A stretch of DNA of 64,000 nt from Rhodoblastus acidophilus (GTDB taxonomy: Bacteria > Pseudomonadota > Alphaproteobacteria > Rhizobiales > Beijerinckiaceae), in NCBI RefSeq assembly GCF_025961575.1, contig NZ_JAOQNX010000026.1, positions 1 through 64,000 of the forward strand. Direction: 5' to 3'. The position numbers and the translations under genes are program-made. The notes under the pieces were generated by a model, which made no database searches, was not told the DNA's origin, and was given only the letters and a program-made list of their open reading frames with translations. This document shows, piece by piece, positions 15,456 through 25,435 of the stretch; positions within the stretch are counted from its first letter, which is position 1; every line of letters begins with the position of its first letter.

Positions 15456-17467
15456 CCGACGCAACCGTTGGGGCCATCAGCTTCCAGTTCAAAGCTGACG
15501 TCGGCGACTTGAAGAGCAAGCTGGCTGAAGCCAAGAACAACATCAAGGCCACGGCCGATGAAATGCGCTCCCGAATGGCGGAGGCCACGCGGGCATTTCT
15601 AGAATTCGGACGGGCATCTGAACAGACCACGGCAAAGATTCGCGCTCATGGTCAGGTCGTCGCTGACGTGGCGTGGAATTATGGACCTTGGTCCGGCCAG
15701 ATGGTGGAGACATCGCGGATCATCGGAACCACGTTGGTGACGTCTCTTGCTCGCGCGAACCTTGCGGTGAAGGTGCTCGGCACTGCGATGTTGGGCGCCA
15801 CCGCCGCGGGCGCCGCCATGGGCGCCATGGTGTTGATGTCACGAGATTCAATTGAAGAAATCGGAAAGCTCGAACAGACGGCAAAACTGGCGGGCGTCTC
15901 GCTCGCACAGTTACAGAACCTACAGCGCGCGGCGGTTGTCTCTGGCGGTACGCGTGATGACATGGCGACGGCGCTGAAAGGCATCTCCAAGGCGGCGAAC
16001 GACGCCAGCCGTGATGAAAATGAATTCAGCAAAATCCTGGCCGCCAACGGTGTCGCGCTCAAGGACAACCAAGGTCAGTTACGCCCGACCATGTCGCTCA
16101 TGGCGGATTATGCGAACATGATCAAGAACGCCAAGACCGAACAAGACAAACTCGTCCTGTTGAGCGCGATCGGCTCCGGCGAGGGCATGCTTTCATTCTT
16201 CGAGCAGGGCTCGGAGAAGATCAGGCAGCTTGCAGAGGAAGCGAGGAAGGCGGGCAGCGCCATCGATGATGCGATGGTGGCGCGTGCGGGAGAGTTTACC
16301 CGTGCATGGAAATCGGCCGCGGATGATTTCACATCGGCGTGGAAAAGCTCGGTGATGGATGTCCTCAAGGCATTCGACAGATTGCGCGACGCCATTCCTG
16401 CTTCACGTTTCCTCACAACCGCGTCTGGCGTCAAAGACCTGATCACCAACCCGATTCCCGGCCTCGGCAATGTGCCGATTCCGGGCGTTGGTGGCGTCAT
16501 GTACGGCGCAGGCCGCAAGATTTGGAATTATTATTCCGGAGGCGGCGCCGCGGCTGAACAGGGATCGGGCGGTGAACAGCCTACCGCCCTGCCTGACATC
16601 AATGTCGACGGCGGCAGGGGTCGCAAAACCACCATCCCCAGCGACAAGGGCGGTGGCGCCGCTAAATCGGCCAAGGACGCGAAGGAAGCCGTTGAACGCT
16701 ACATCGATAGCCTCAAGAAGGCCAACGAAACGGTGAAGGCAGAATATGCAACTTGGGGCCTGTCGAATGTGGAGCGCGCGAAGGCCGTTTCGCTTGCGCA
16801 GGCCACGGCGGCAGCTGAGCGCGACGGACTCAAAGTGACAGAGGAGCAGAAGAAGCAGATCGAGGGGCTGGCTGAATCGACCCAGCGGCTTAAAGACAGC
16901 ATGGATCAGATGAGAAACTTCTCGGAGGGACTGTCGGACAGCATCGCCGACGCGATGGACCAGATCATCGTCAAAGGCCGAGACGCACAAGAAGTCGTCC
17001 GAAACTTTGTTCAGCAAATGACAAGCGCTGCCCTCAAAGGTGCGCTGACGGGCAAAGGTATGTTCGGCTTCCTCGGCGGTGAGCCCGGCTCGGGTGGATT
17101 GCTCGGCGGCGCCATGAACCCGTTTTCGTCTTGGCTCAAGGACCTCCCTGGGCGCGCAGCAGGCGGCCCCGTGACCGGAGGCCGCGCGTACATGGTCGGC
17201 GAGAACGGTCCCGAACTCTTCATGCCCAATGGTGGCGGCATGATCTTCCCAAATGGCGCCGGTGGTGGTGGCGGCGCGATGAACGTGGTCGTGAACAACC
17301 ACGCCGGGGCGCATATCGAAACGCGACAGACCCGCGGGAGCAACGGACAGGCCCAGCTCGAAATCGCGGTGCGCGGCATCATTCACAATGACCTCAGCAA
17401 TAACGGCGGCATCGCGCGCGCGCTGCAGAACAATTATGGTTTGTCGCGCTCGACGGGGCGCACCTGA
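15452..17467 (+). CDS. Phage tail tape-measure protein, 671 aa
   Basis: Determines tail length and assists DNA ejection in siphophages. The N-terminal 100 residues are heptad-rich (DVGDLKSKLAEAKNNIKATA). A hydrophobic Gly/Ala segment at about 95-130 (AVKVLGTAMLGATAAGAAMG) is the membrane-spanning stretch seen in this family, and helical repeats follow. Near the C-terminus AAGGPVTGGRAYMVGENGPE and LFMPNGGGMIFP match the lambda-type tape-measure tail signature (GG....V.GE.GPE.F.P). At 671 residues it is on the short side. It starts at the terminase stop (ATGA), with no capsid or tail-tube genes between. Confidence 0.85.
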   Translation: MTDATVGAISFQFKADVGDLKSKLAEAKNNIKATADEMRSRMAEATRAFLEFGRASEQTTAKIRAHGQVVADVAWNYGPWSGQMVETSRIIGTTLVTSLARANLAVKVLGTAMLGATAAGAAMGAMVLMSRDSIEEIGKLEQTAKLAGVSLAQLQNLQRAAVVSGGTRDDMATALKGISKAANDASRDENEFSKILAANGVALKDNQGQLRPTMSLMADYANMIKNAKTEQDKLVLLSAIGSGEGMLSFFEQGSEKIRQLAEEARKAGSAIDDAMVARAGEFTRAWKSAADDFTSAWKSSVMDVLKAFDRLRDAIPASRFLTTASGVKDLITNPIPGLGNVPIPGVGGVMYGAGRKIWNYYSGGGAAAEQGSGGEQPTALPDINVDGGRGRKTTIPSDKGGGAAKSAKDAKEAVERYIDSLKKANETVKAEYATWGLSNVERAKAVSLAQATAAAERDGLKVTEEQKKQIEGLAESTQRLKDSMDQMRNFSEGLSDSIADAMDQIIVKGRDAQEVVRNFVQQMTSAALKGALTGKGMFGFLGGEPGSGGLLGGAMNPFSSWLKDLPGRAAGGPVTGGRAYMVGENGPELFMPNGGGMIFPNGAGGGGGAMNVVVNNHAGAHIETRQTRGSNGQAQLEIAVRGIIHNDLSNNGGIARALQNNYGLSRSTGRT

Positions 17468-17724
17468 TGATGACCGAAGGAGAACTGGCGTTCCTGACGA
17501 TCGCCGCCTTGCTGGCCCGTGCGCTGGTCGACTCCGGCGCCATGACCGGGACCGAATTCGCCAATCAGCTGCGCGGCAACGCTGCGCCGGACGGCTCGGT
17601 GAGTTCCGGACTCATCCACGGCTTCGCCAACATGTTGGAGGAATACGACCGCGAAAAGGCCGGTGGAAAGAAAACGCCGGTCTTCACTGTGATCGACGGC
17701 GGGATTGCGCCAAATACTGAGTGA
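17467..17724 (+). CDS. Hypothetical protein, 85 aa
   Basis: ATG ATG at 17467/17470 overlaps the tape-measure stop. A helical protein (ELAFLTIAALLARALVDSGA, LIHGFANMLEEYDREKAGG) with an N-terminal hydrophobic stretch not long enough to be a sure membrane anchor. Unknown family. Last gene of the packaging/tail operon; a stem AAACGCG/CGCGTTT follows at about 17752-17777. Confidence 0.55.
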   Translation: MMTEGELAFLTIAALLARALVDSGAMTGTEFANQLRGNAAPDGSVSSGLIHGFANMLEEYDREKAGGKKTPVFTVIDGGIAPNTE

Positions 17725-17785
17725 GTGGAGATAAACTTGAAGCTTGATCAGAAACGCGCAACATTCTCGCGTTTCGGAGCTTCCC

Positions 17786-18415
17786 ATGTTTAGAAGCATT
17801 CAATTTCTTGCCGCCGTTATTTCCGCTATTTCTCTCTCCAGTTGCGCCTACGAAGCCAAAGTAGCGTCGACTCCGGCCTATGACACCGTGACCTCGTTCG
17901 GATCGAAACTGCCGGGCCGCTGGCAAATCGTGGCAGACGCAGGCGCGTTGAACGCGGTCGTAAAGCCGGAAACCGAGCTATGTTCCGCGCACGAATACCC
18001 CCTCGATTTTACTCAAGGGTTCGCAGGCTCCGTCAATTCGACACTGGCCAACTTGGTCGAACAATCCGAGCCGGCCGAGCAATCCAGCCCCTCAAAGAGC
18101 GCGAGAGGAATCATCGTTGTGCGCGGCGAGTCCATCGAAGGGCACCTGAAAGCCACACCCGGAATGTTCGCGGCCTCCATTTCCGCCGATGTGACCATTG
18201 CGGCATCGGTCGCCGTTGACGGCCACAGCGGGAGGTTATTCGGCAAGACGCTGGAGGCTCACGGATCAGCGCAAGGCCCTGCCGGGTTCGCCTGCGGCAA
18301 TGGAAGCCAAATCCTCAGGACCGCCGCCGAAAAGGCCCAGAAGAGTCTGAGCCGTAAGATCGGCGAGGAAATCGCCAACTCAGAGCGGGTCCGCGCGGCG
18401 GCTGGGAGAACCTAA
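17786..18415 (+). CDS. Predicted lipoprotein, 209 aa
   Basis: Start placed at ATG 17786 (GGAG upstream), which gives a clean lipoprotein signal: FRSIQFLAAVISAIS then lipobox LSSC, so Cys20 would be lipidated. The mature part has LPGRWQIVADAGALNAVV, EYPLDFTQGFAGSVNSTLAN and several Cys and strand segments, with a Ser/Pro-rich insert. I do not recognise the family. Within a prophage such a gene may be a cargo ('moron') altering the host surface, which is inference. Confidence 0.65.
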   Translation: MFRSIQFLAAVISAISLSSCAYEAKVASTPAYDTVTSFGSKLPGRWQIVADAGALNAVVKPETELCSAHEYPLDFTQGFAGSVNSTLANLVEQSEPAEQSSPSKSARGIIVVRGESIEGHLKATPGMFAASISADVTIAASVAVDGHSGRLFGKTLEAHGSAQGPAGFACGNGSQILRTAAEKAQKSLSRKIGEEIANSERVRAAAGRT

Positions 18416-18621
18416 CGCCTGCGCAAGAAGCACTGGCTATCTCGCGCAGGAGAGAGATTTACGAACTGTTGCACCCGGAGACGAAGCAGCATGTCGCCGG
18501 CGGCAATGCGCGACAGGGCGCAGCATGCGACAATTTGTCGTTTGCTGGTGCGACTGCCGACGCCACCGGAAAAGACAAGCGCACGGTTGAGTGCGCCGCC
18601 GCGCGCGTGGCGCCGCTCTAG
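18412..18621 (+). pseudogene. ParB-like phage protein, C-terminal remnant
   Basis: In the frame of 18421 the translation reads LTPAQEALAISRRREIYELL, then HPETKQHVAGGNARQGAACD and NLSFAGATADATGKDKRTVE before TAG at 18619. This pattern (LTP.E.A...RR.E.YE.LHPET...GG, then F...TA..TG...RTV) is the middle of ParB/RepB-like nuclease proteins common in alphaproteobacterial phages. The N-terminal ParB domain is missing: the upstream frame merges into the 3' end of the lipoprotein gene in another frame. The TAG falls just after the second helix-turn-helix, so both ends are truncated. Confidence 0.6.
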
Positions 18622-18625
18622 GTGA

Positions 18626-18814
18626 TCAGGCCGCCTTCGCTCTTTTGCCTGTCGCGCGTTTGTGGTTGCGGATGTCTTTGAGGGCGCGCTCTATGTGCTC
18701 AAAGGACCTCAATAAAGCCGCTGCGTCAGAAATCCCGGCCAGCATCTCAGCTCTGGCGTAGAGCAAATTAATTTCAACAAGATCGATGTACTTATCGCGC
18801 GCATCAGCATCCAT
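18626..18814 (-). CDS. Hypothetical helical protein, 62 aa
   Basis: One of the few minus-strand genes inside the element. GGGGAGA lies eight bases before the ATG. The product is an acidic-to-basic helical protein (KYIDLVEINLLYARAEMLAG, LRSFEHIERALKDI, then a Lys/Arg-rich tail). Family unknown. It faces the ParB-like remnant convergently. Confidence 0.5.
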   Translation of the reverse strand: MDADARDKYIDLVEINLLYARAEMLAGISDAAALLRSFEHIERALKDIRNHKRATGKRAKAA

Positions 18815-19234
18815 TGAGCGTTCTCCCCTGGCGCGGGCTTAAGCGTATAACGATGCGATGTTTTCCATCGTTCTTGCACGCCTGCTTCGGCCCTAGCCCC
18901 CCTGAAATAGGTCATTGCAACACGCGAGAAAATCGAACTTAAGTACTTATGATCTTTTATTAATCATTGCACACATGTGCCGCCGGACTAGGCGTGCACA
19001 CTTTGTGTCCTTGGGTGTATTCGTCAGAAAAATTCGACCTAGTTCCGCACCGTAGCACTATCAACCTCACACCTGCCCGACCGCCATTCTCTGAACTCGA
19101 CGCCGGCGGTTTCAAATCCGGCAACGACCCGAGACATACGCATAAGAATGCCTCCGCGTAAATTATGCGTATATTGCTTGACGCGCACCCCGTATGCGCA
19201 TATGGTCTTTCTTGTGCACACAAGGACAATTGCC
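18815..19234. other. Intergenic control region before the ribbon-helix-helix gene
   Basis: No gene seen. The stretch is AT-richer than its surroundings and full of short palindromes (CTTAAGTACTTATG at about 18938, a GCACA/TGTGC dyad near 18967, and the operator set listed separately). It separates the divergent small gene at 18814 from the regulator at 19235. Confidence 0.5.
19136..19206 (+). promoter_or_regulatory. Promoter with three TATGCG-type operator sites
   Basis: TTGACG at 19178-19183 and TATGGT at 19201-19206 are separated by exactly 17 bases, giving a good sigma70-type promoter about 25 bases ahead of the regulator ATG. ATACGCATAA (19136-19145) and its exact reverse complement TTATGCGTAT (19163-19172) lie upstream, and TATGCGCATA (19193-19202) overlaps the -10 box. 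A repressor bound there would block the promoter; autorepression by the ribbon-helix-helix product is inferred. Confidence 0.65.
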
Positions 19235-19684
19235 ATGGCGCGTATGAGCATATACGTGCCGGACGAGCTCAAAAGCAAAATGGACAAGGTTGAACTTAAT
19301 TGGTCAGCTTTGGCGCAGGAATCTTTTGAACGCTCGCTCCGGCTCTATCCAAAAATTGAGGAGTCAAACATGAGCGCAGTGGTCGAACGCCTGCAAGCTT
19401 CGAAGAAACGACAGATCGATGATCGGATTGCGGCAGGTGCCGAGGCAGGCCGCGAGTGGGCCGAAAACAAGGCCGAATTCCTTGAACTGAAAGCTGTCGG
19501 CAAGAACTACCCGCTGAAACAGGGCTTGATCAAAATTTGTGAAGTCCTTGAAGAGGACTACGAGGTCGATTGGTGGGCGCGCGCCGCCGGAATGAGCGAG
19601 GTGCCCGACGAACACTTCCAAGCAGGCTTTGTCAAAGGAGCGCAGTCGGTGTGGGAACAGGTCAAAGACCAACTCGGCGAATAG
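19235..19684 (+). CDS. Ribbon-helix-helix (CopG-like) regulator, 149 aa
   Basis: Start at ATG 19235 with AAGGA about ten bases upstream. The first 45 residues are a ribbon-helix-helix domain: strand MSIYVPDELKSKMD, then helices VELNWSALAQESFERSLRL. The remainder is an uncharacterised helical and Trp-rich domain (KRQIDDRIAAGAEAGREWA, EEDYEVDWWARAAGM, FVKGAQSVWEQVKDQL). The family often includes antitoxins and plasmid or phage copy regulators; no adjacent toxin gene is visible, so a stand-alone regulator is more likely. The palindromic operators overlapping its promoter fit autoregulation. Confidence 0.7.
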   Translation: MARMSIYVPDELKSKMDKVELNWSALAQESFERSLRLYPKIEESNMSAVVERLQASKKRQIDDRIAAGAEAGREWAENKAEFLELKAVGKNYPLKQGLIKICEVLEEDYEVDWWARAAGMSEVPDEHFQAGFVKGAQSVWEQVKDQLGE

Positions 19685-20082
19685 GTTTCTAGGCTCTGTA
19701 ACAATCTGCCTGCGGCATTTTCGCTAGTTGCGTAGGACGAGTGACTGGCCTGGCGCTTTGGCGCTGGGCCTTTTCGTTGTGACAGATTGCGGCTTTCACG
19801 GATGGGCGCATTTGGAACTCTGGAATTTGTTCCGCGTTGGCCCGGCGCAAAGTGGTTAACGACCTTCCCGGCGCTTCGGCCTCGGCGCGCGATGGACTGT
19901 TAGCGCAACCTTTGCCTGGAAGGCGTCCGCCGGGACAGCAATCCTTTCCGGCATGCAGAAAGCGCCCGCTAGCCGAAAACCCTGGCGAGCGATTCGAAAT
20001 CTTTGCCCAGCGAACACGTCAGCGCCCGGGAGGGCGACTTGTACACGGGCTGAAGTCAGCAACCATCAGCACGGTGCATTTC
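19685..20082. other. Intergenic region, one terminator, no supported gene
   Basis: After the regulator gene there is a terminator-like stem (19747-19778). The rest, to 20082, is open in one plus frame upstream of the next gene's ATG, but the translation is Pro/Arg-rich with no ribosome-binding site and reads as non-coding. Nothing else is recognisable. Confidence 0.4.
19747..19778 (+). terminator. Terminator of the ribbon-helix-helix gene
   Basis: Stem GGCCTGGCGC / GCGCTGGGCC with loop TTTG, followed by TTTTCG. The central TG/TG mismatch weakens it slightly. Confidence 0.55.
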
Positions 20083-20331
20083 ATGGATGAAATCGAGCAC
20101 GCGATGCAAAGCACGATCCTGCAACTGGCAAGAACCAGACAGATGGTCGAGGACCAATTCATAGTCATCAAAAGGCTTCGCGAGTGGGAGGTGCCCACCG
20201 ACGCGGCGGAGCGAACCCTGGAAGCCTTTCTCGGAACGTTGGAGATATTGGAGGACCACGAGCGCTATTTGCAGGACGAGATCGCAATGAGGGCTGAAGC
20301 CAGAGCGCAGCGCCTTAAGCGTCGGGCTTGA
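20083..20331 (+). CDS. Hypothetical protein, 82 aa
   Basis: Start placed at ATG 20083, where composition changes from Pro/Arg-rich to a natural amphipathic helix protein: MDEIEHAMQSTILQLARTRQ, then REWEVPTDAAERTLEAFLGT and LEDHERYLQDEIAMRAEARA. It resembles small helical proteins of unknown function in Hyphomicrobiales genomes and phages. No catalytic motif. It is the last gene before the right end of the element and is followed by a terminator. Confidence 0.5.
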   Translation: MDEIEHAMQSTILQLARTRQMVEDQFIVIKRLREWEVPTDAAERTLEAFLGTLEILEDHERYLQDEIAMRAEARAQRLKRRA

Positions 20332-20383
20332 TGCAGCAACGGCCCGCAGCCACACCGGACAAATTGATTTCCGGTCTGCAAGA

Positions 20384-20420
20384 GCCCCGCACGGTGAAAA
20401 CCAGTCGCGGGCGTTTTTTT
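20384..20420 (+). terminator. Rho-independent terminator near the right end
   Basis: Stem GCCCCGC / GCGGGC separated by about 15 bases and followed by seven T. It probably ends transcription of the 20083 gene. Confidence 0.55.
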
Positions 20421-20431
20421 GCGCACGCCGA

Positions 20432-20472
20432 GGGCAACGAAAGTCCGCCAGCGTTGCCCTATTCGTTGCCCC
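20432..20472. promoter_or_regulatory. Candidate integrase arm-type sites, right end
   Basis: GGGCAAC at 20432-20438 and inverted GTTGCCC at 20453-20459 and 20466-20472 lie within 41 bases, about 60 bases inside attR. They match the motif set beside attL in number and orientation. Confidence 0.45.
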
Positions 20473-20479
20473 AAAAGCA

Positions 20480-20508
20480 AAAACCCCGGCATTGAGCCGG
20501 GGTTTTTC
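20480..20508. terminator. Bidirectional rho-independent terminator
   Basis: AAAACCCCGGC / GCCGGGGTTTT with loop ATTGA, with A-runs on one side and T-runs on the other. It can stop rightward element transcripts and leftward transcripts reading out of tRNA-Lys. Confidence 0.8.
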
Positions 20509-20529
20509 GTTATAACCCTTTGAATTTAT

Positions 20530-20575
20530 TGGTGAGCGCGCTGGGACTCGAACCCAGGACCCTCTGATTAAAAGT
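20530..20575. repeat. attR: 46-bp direct repeat inside tRNA-Lys
   Basis: Matches attL at 5948-5993 in 45 of 46 positions. This copy keeps the base-paired T-stem, as expected for the functional tRNA. Confidence 0.9.
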
Positions 20576-20605
20576 CAGATGCTCTACCGGCTGAGCTACG
20601 CGCTC
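20530..20605 (-). tRNA. tRNA-Lys (TTT)
   Basis: On the minus strand the 76 bases fold as a cloverleaf: acceptor GAGCGCG/CGCGCTC, D-arm AGCTCAGCCGGTAGAGC, anticodon stem-loop with CTTTTAA (anticodon TTT), T-arm CTGGGTTCGAACCCAG, and encoded CCA. Its 3' half is the attachment site of the element on its left, which restored an intact tRNA at this end. Confidence 0.97.
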
Positions 20606-20643
20606 AAAGGGTCTGCGGGAGTTACAGGGCTTGGCGCGGGTGG

Positions 20644-21756
20644 TCAAGCCAAATTCCGCGCCCGCGACACCGCGCGGCGCAGGCGCTGCACAGCGCCCCA
20701 GACCCTCGCATTGCTCTTGATCGCCGCCTTCGCCTGCAATTGCGCCCAAAACACCGGCGCCGTCAGAGCGCCCAGCCACGTCGCGGCGAACACGACATCC
20801 GCCATCGCCTCCCGCTCGCCGCAAAACATCGCCTTGTAGCGCGCTTCGCCGAGCCCCAGGTCGAAGCATGTCAGCCCCCGCGCGCGAGCATCGCGAAGGA
20901 CTCGCGTCAGCAGCAGGTCGCCCGGACTCGATTTCGCGATCTCGGGATCGGGATCGTAGGCGATGAACAGACCCTGCAAGCGCGCGCCGTTCAGCCCCAC
21001 CCCCAGAATCGCGATCGGGCGCTCGTCCAGCGCCAGCACATGCAGTTCCAGCCCCTGCCCCGCCAGTCGCCGATAAAACGCGGTCTCCGCCGCGCTCCCC
21101 GCCGCATAATTGCGCCGCTTGTGCGCGAAATAGACGTCAAGCACGGCGTCGGCCTGCTCCGGGGGCGCGCGAAAATAGCTCAGCGCGCCCCGATCTGTGA
21201 GCCGCTTTTCCTTCTTGCGCAATTTTTTGCGCGTGTCCGCGGAGAGTTTTTGCGCGAGGAACACCTCGCCGTCCCCCGCCAGCGCCGTGCAATAGGCCGG
21301 GCTTGCGCCGGGCCGATTCGGCAGCCGCGTCAGCGGGTTTTCGACCCCGTTCCAGCTTCGCGGCAAAGCGACAAGCCGATAGAGATGCGGCCCGCCCGGC
21401 GTGCGCCCGCCGGCCCGCAGCAGCGCGGCGACATCTTCGGCGGCAAAGGCGTCGGGGTCGCGGAACAAGCCGAGATTGTAATTGGCGTGCTTGCCCCCCC
21501 AAAATTCCGCCACCCGCAGCGGACCGACCCGCCGCACCCCAAGCGGCAGCAGCGCGACCGGAACGCCCGCCGACCGCGCCACGATGAAGAAGGGCTCGAC
21601 CGCGGCGCCAAAAACCTCGAGCCAGCTCAGCAGAAAGGCTTCGGATTGATAGAACGAACCGCAGCGCTCCGGCGACAGAACCCGCCAGCAGTCCAGCGCG
21701 TCGCGCGGGTCGCGAAACACCTCGACGCTGTCGAATTTTTGGCTCCGGTTTTTCAT
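20644..21756 (-). CDS. GNAT-family acyltransferase, CelD/BcsL type, 370 aa
   Basis: A cytosolic protein of the two-GNAT-fold group linked to exopolysaccharide or cellulose synthesis (CelD/BcsL; BioF2-like domain). The C-terminal GNAT-like half runs from about residue 165 (LSADTRKKLRKKEKRLTDRG, then LDVYFAHKRRNYAAGSAAET, ELHVLALDERPIAILGVGLN, GDLLLTRVLRDARARGLTCF and DLGLGEARYKAMFC), which are the canonical motifs of this family. Substrate is unknown; members acylate sugars or act like Fem transferases. It starts 54 bases from the divergent deacetylase gene, suggesting a shared control region and a surface-polysaccharide role, and ends 38 bases before tRNA-Lys on the same strand. Confidence 0.85.
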   Translation of the reverse strand: MKNRSQKFDSVEVFRDPRDALDCWRVLSPERCGSFYQSEAFLLSWLEVFGAAVEPFFIVARSAGVPVALLPLGVRRVGPLRVAEFWGGKHANYNLGLFRDPDAFAAEDVAALLRAGGRTPGGPHLYRLVALPRSWNGVENPLTRLPNRPGASPAYCTALAGDGEVFLAQKLSADTRKKLRKKEKRLTDRGALSYFRAPPEQADAVLDVYFAHKRRNYAAGSAAETAFYRRLAGQGLELHVLALDERPIAILGVGLNGARLQGLFIAYDPDPEIAKSSPGDLLLTRVLRDARARGLTCFDLGLGEARYKAMFCGEREAMADVVFAATWLGALTAPVFWAQLQAKAAIKSNARVWGAVQRLRRAVSRARNLA

Positions 21757-21810
21757 GGCGAGCGCAGCTCTAGCAACAAAGGGTCAACACGCCCTTGCTA
21801 AGATCACGTC

Positions 21811-22848
21811 ATGAGTCTCAAACGCCAAATGGTCGCGGCCGGCTTTGCGCTGTTTCGCCGCGCCGGTCTGCACCGCCTCGCCGGCGACGGTTTGCGCGGG
21901 CGCGGCGTGATCCTCACCTTTCACCGGGTGCGGCCGGCGGATGACAAAGAATTCGCGCCCAACGCGCTGCTGGAGATCACGCCCGGGTTTCTCGACGCCG
22001 CGCTCACTCGCCTGCGCGCCAGCGGCCTCGACATCGTGACGCTGGACGAGGCCTTGCGGCGGCTGGTGTCAGGCGAAGGCGCGCGGTTCGCCGTCCTGAC
22101 CTTCGACGATGGGTTTCGTGATCTCGCCGAGCACGCCCTGCCGGTGCTGGAGCGCCATCGCGCCCCCTTCATGGCCTATATCGCCCCCGGCCTCGCCTCG
22201 CGCACCGCCCGGCTGTGGTGGGTGGAGCTGGAGGAGGCGGTGCGCCGCCTGGACTCCATCGAGCTGGGACGCCAAATTTTTCTCACGCGCGACGCGCGGG
22301 AAAAATCCGCCGCTTTCGAAAAAATCTACTGGTTTTTGCGCGCGCAGGGCGAACAAGCGCTCCTGGACGGGGTGGCTGTGCTGCGCGACCGCGCCGGCGT
22401 GGACCCTGCGGACTTGGTCGATCGGCTCTGTCTGGACTGGGACGGGCTCAGGCGACTCGCAACATCCGAACTCGCCGGCTTCGGCGCGCATTCCATGACC
22501 CATCCGCGCCTGCGGCAAATCGCCGAAGACCAGGCTCGCGCCGAAATGGCTTGTAGCCGCGAGGTTTTGGAGCGCGAACTCGGCCGCTCGTGCCCGCATT
22601 TCGCCTATCCGGTCGGCGACCCAAGTTCCGCCGGACCGAGCGAATTCGCGCTCGCGGAAAAACTCGGCTTCGCCAGCGCCGTCACCACACGTCCCGGCAT
22701 GATTTTTCCCGAACATGCCGCGCATCTGCACGCGCTGCCCCGGGTCTCCGTGAACGGATTGTGGCAGGACATCGATTCGCTCGATATCCTTTTGTCCGGC
22801 GCGCCCTTCCTGCTTTGGAATCGCGGGCGGCGGGTCAATGCGGCCTGA
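21811..22848 (+). CDS. Polysaccharide deacetylase (NodB-fold) family protein, 345 aa
   Basis: Carbohydrate esterase 4 fold. The metal-binding aspartate motif is TFDDG (97-101) and the histidine pair is H227/H231 in GAHSMTHP. ILTFHRV near residue 36 and AYPVGD near 264 complete the CE4 motif set. The long middle insert (about 135-215) is characteristic of large deacetylases from polysaccharide clusters. No signal peptide is evident. It would remove acetyl groups from a surface polysaccharide or lipid-linked sugar (inferred), working with the divergent GNAT protein. Confidence 0.88.
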   Translation: MSLKRQMVAAGFALFRRAGLHRLAGDGLRGRGVILTFHRVRPADDKEFAPNALLEITPGFLDAALTRLRASGLDIVTLDEALRRLVSGEGARFAVLTFDDGFRDLAEHALPVLERHRAPFMAYIAPGLASRTARLWWVELEEAVRRLDSIELGRQIFLTRDAREKSAAFEKIYWFLRAQGEQALLDGVAVLRDRAGVDPADLVDRLCLDWDGLRRLATSELAGFGAHSMTHPRLRQIAEDQARAEMACSREVLERELGRSCPHFAYPVGDPSSAGPSEFALAEKLGFASAVTTRPGMIFPEHAAHLHALPRVSVNGLWQDIDSLDILLSGAPFLLWNRGRRVNAA

Positions 22849-22941
22849 ACGGACCGCATTGCGCATACCCGCGATTTCGACAGAGACTTGACGGCGTCGC
22901 CGGGGCAAACTCGCCCGCGACGCGCCGACAAGGAGACCCCG

Positions 22942-25431
<2,490 letters not shown>

Positions 25432-25435
25432 CCGG

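Larger units (their letters stand above)
5948..20575. mobile_element. Integrated phage-like element in tRNA-Lys (about 14.6 kb)
   Basis: The 46 bases covering the 3' half of tRNA-Lys(TTT) at 20530-20575 recur in the same orientation at 5948-5993 with one mismatch. A tyrosine recombinase starts 154 bases inside the left repeat. Contents run in order: integrase, MerR/AlpA-type regulators, small early genes, AAA ATPase, motif array, coiled-coil proteins, protease, small and large terminase, tape measure, lipoprotein, remnants and a ribbon-helix-helix regulator. Nearly all are on the plus strand with 4-base overlaps. No portal, major capsid, tail tube, holin or endolysin is visible, so it is a defective prophage or a satellite-like element. 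Confidence 0.85.

Noticed and set aside
19837-20082. Extension of the 20083 gene upstream to 19837
   Set aside because: The added 82 residues are Pro/Arg-rich and unstructured, while natural sequence begins at ATG 20083.
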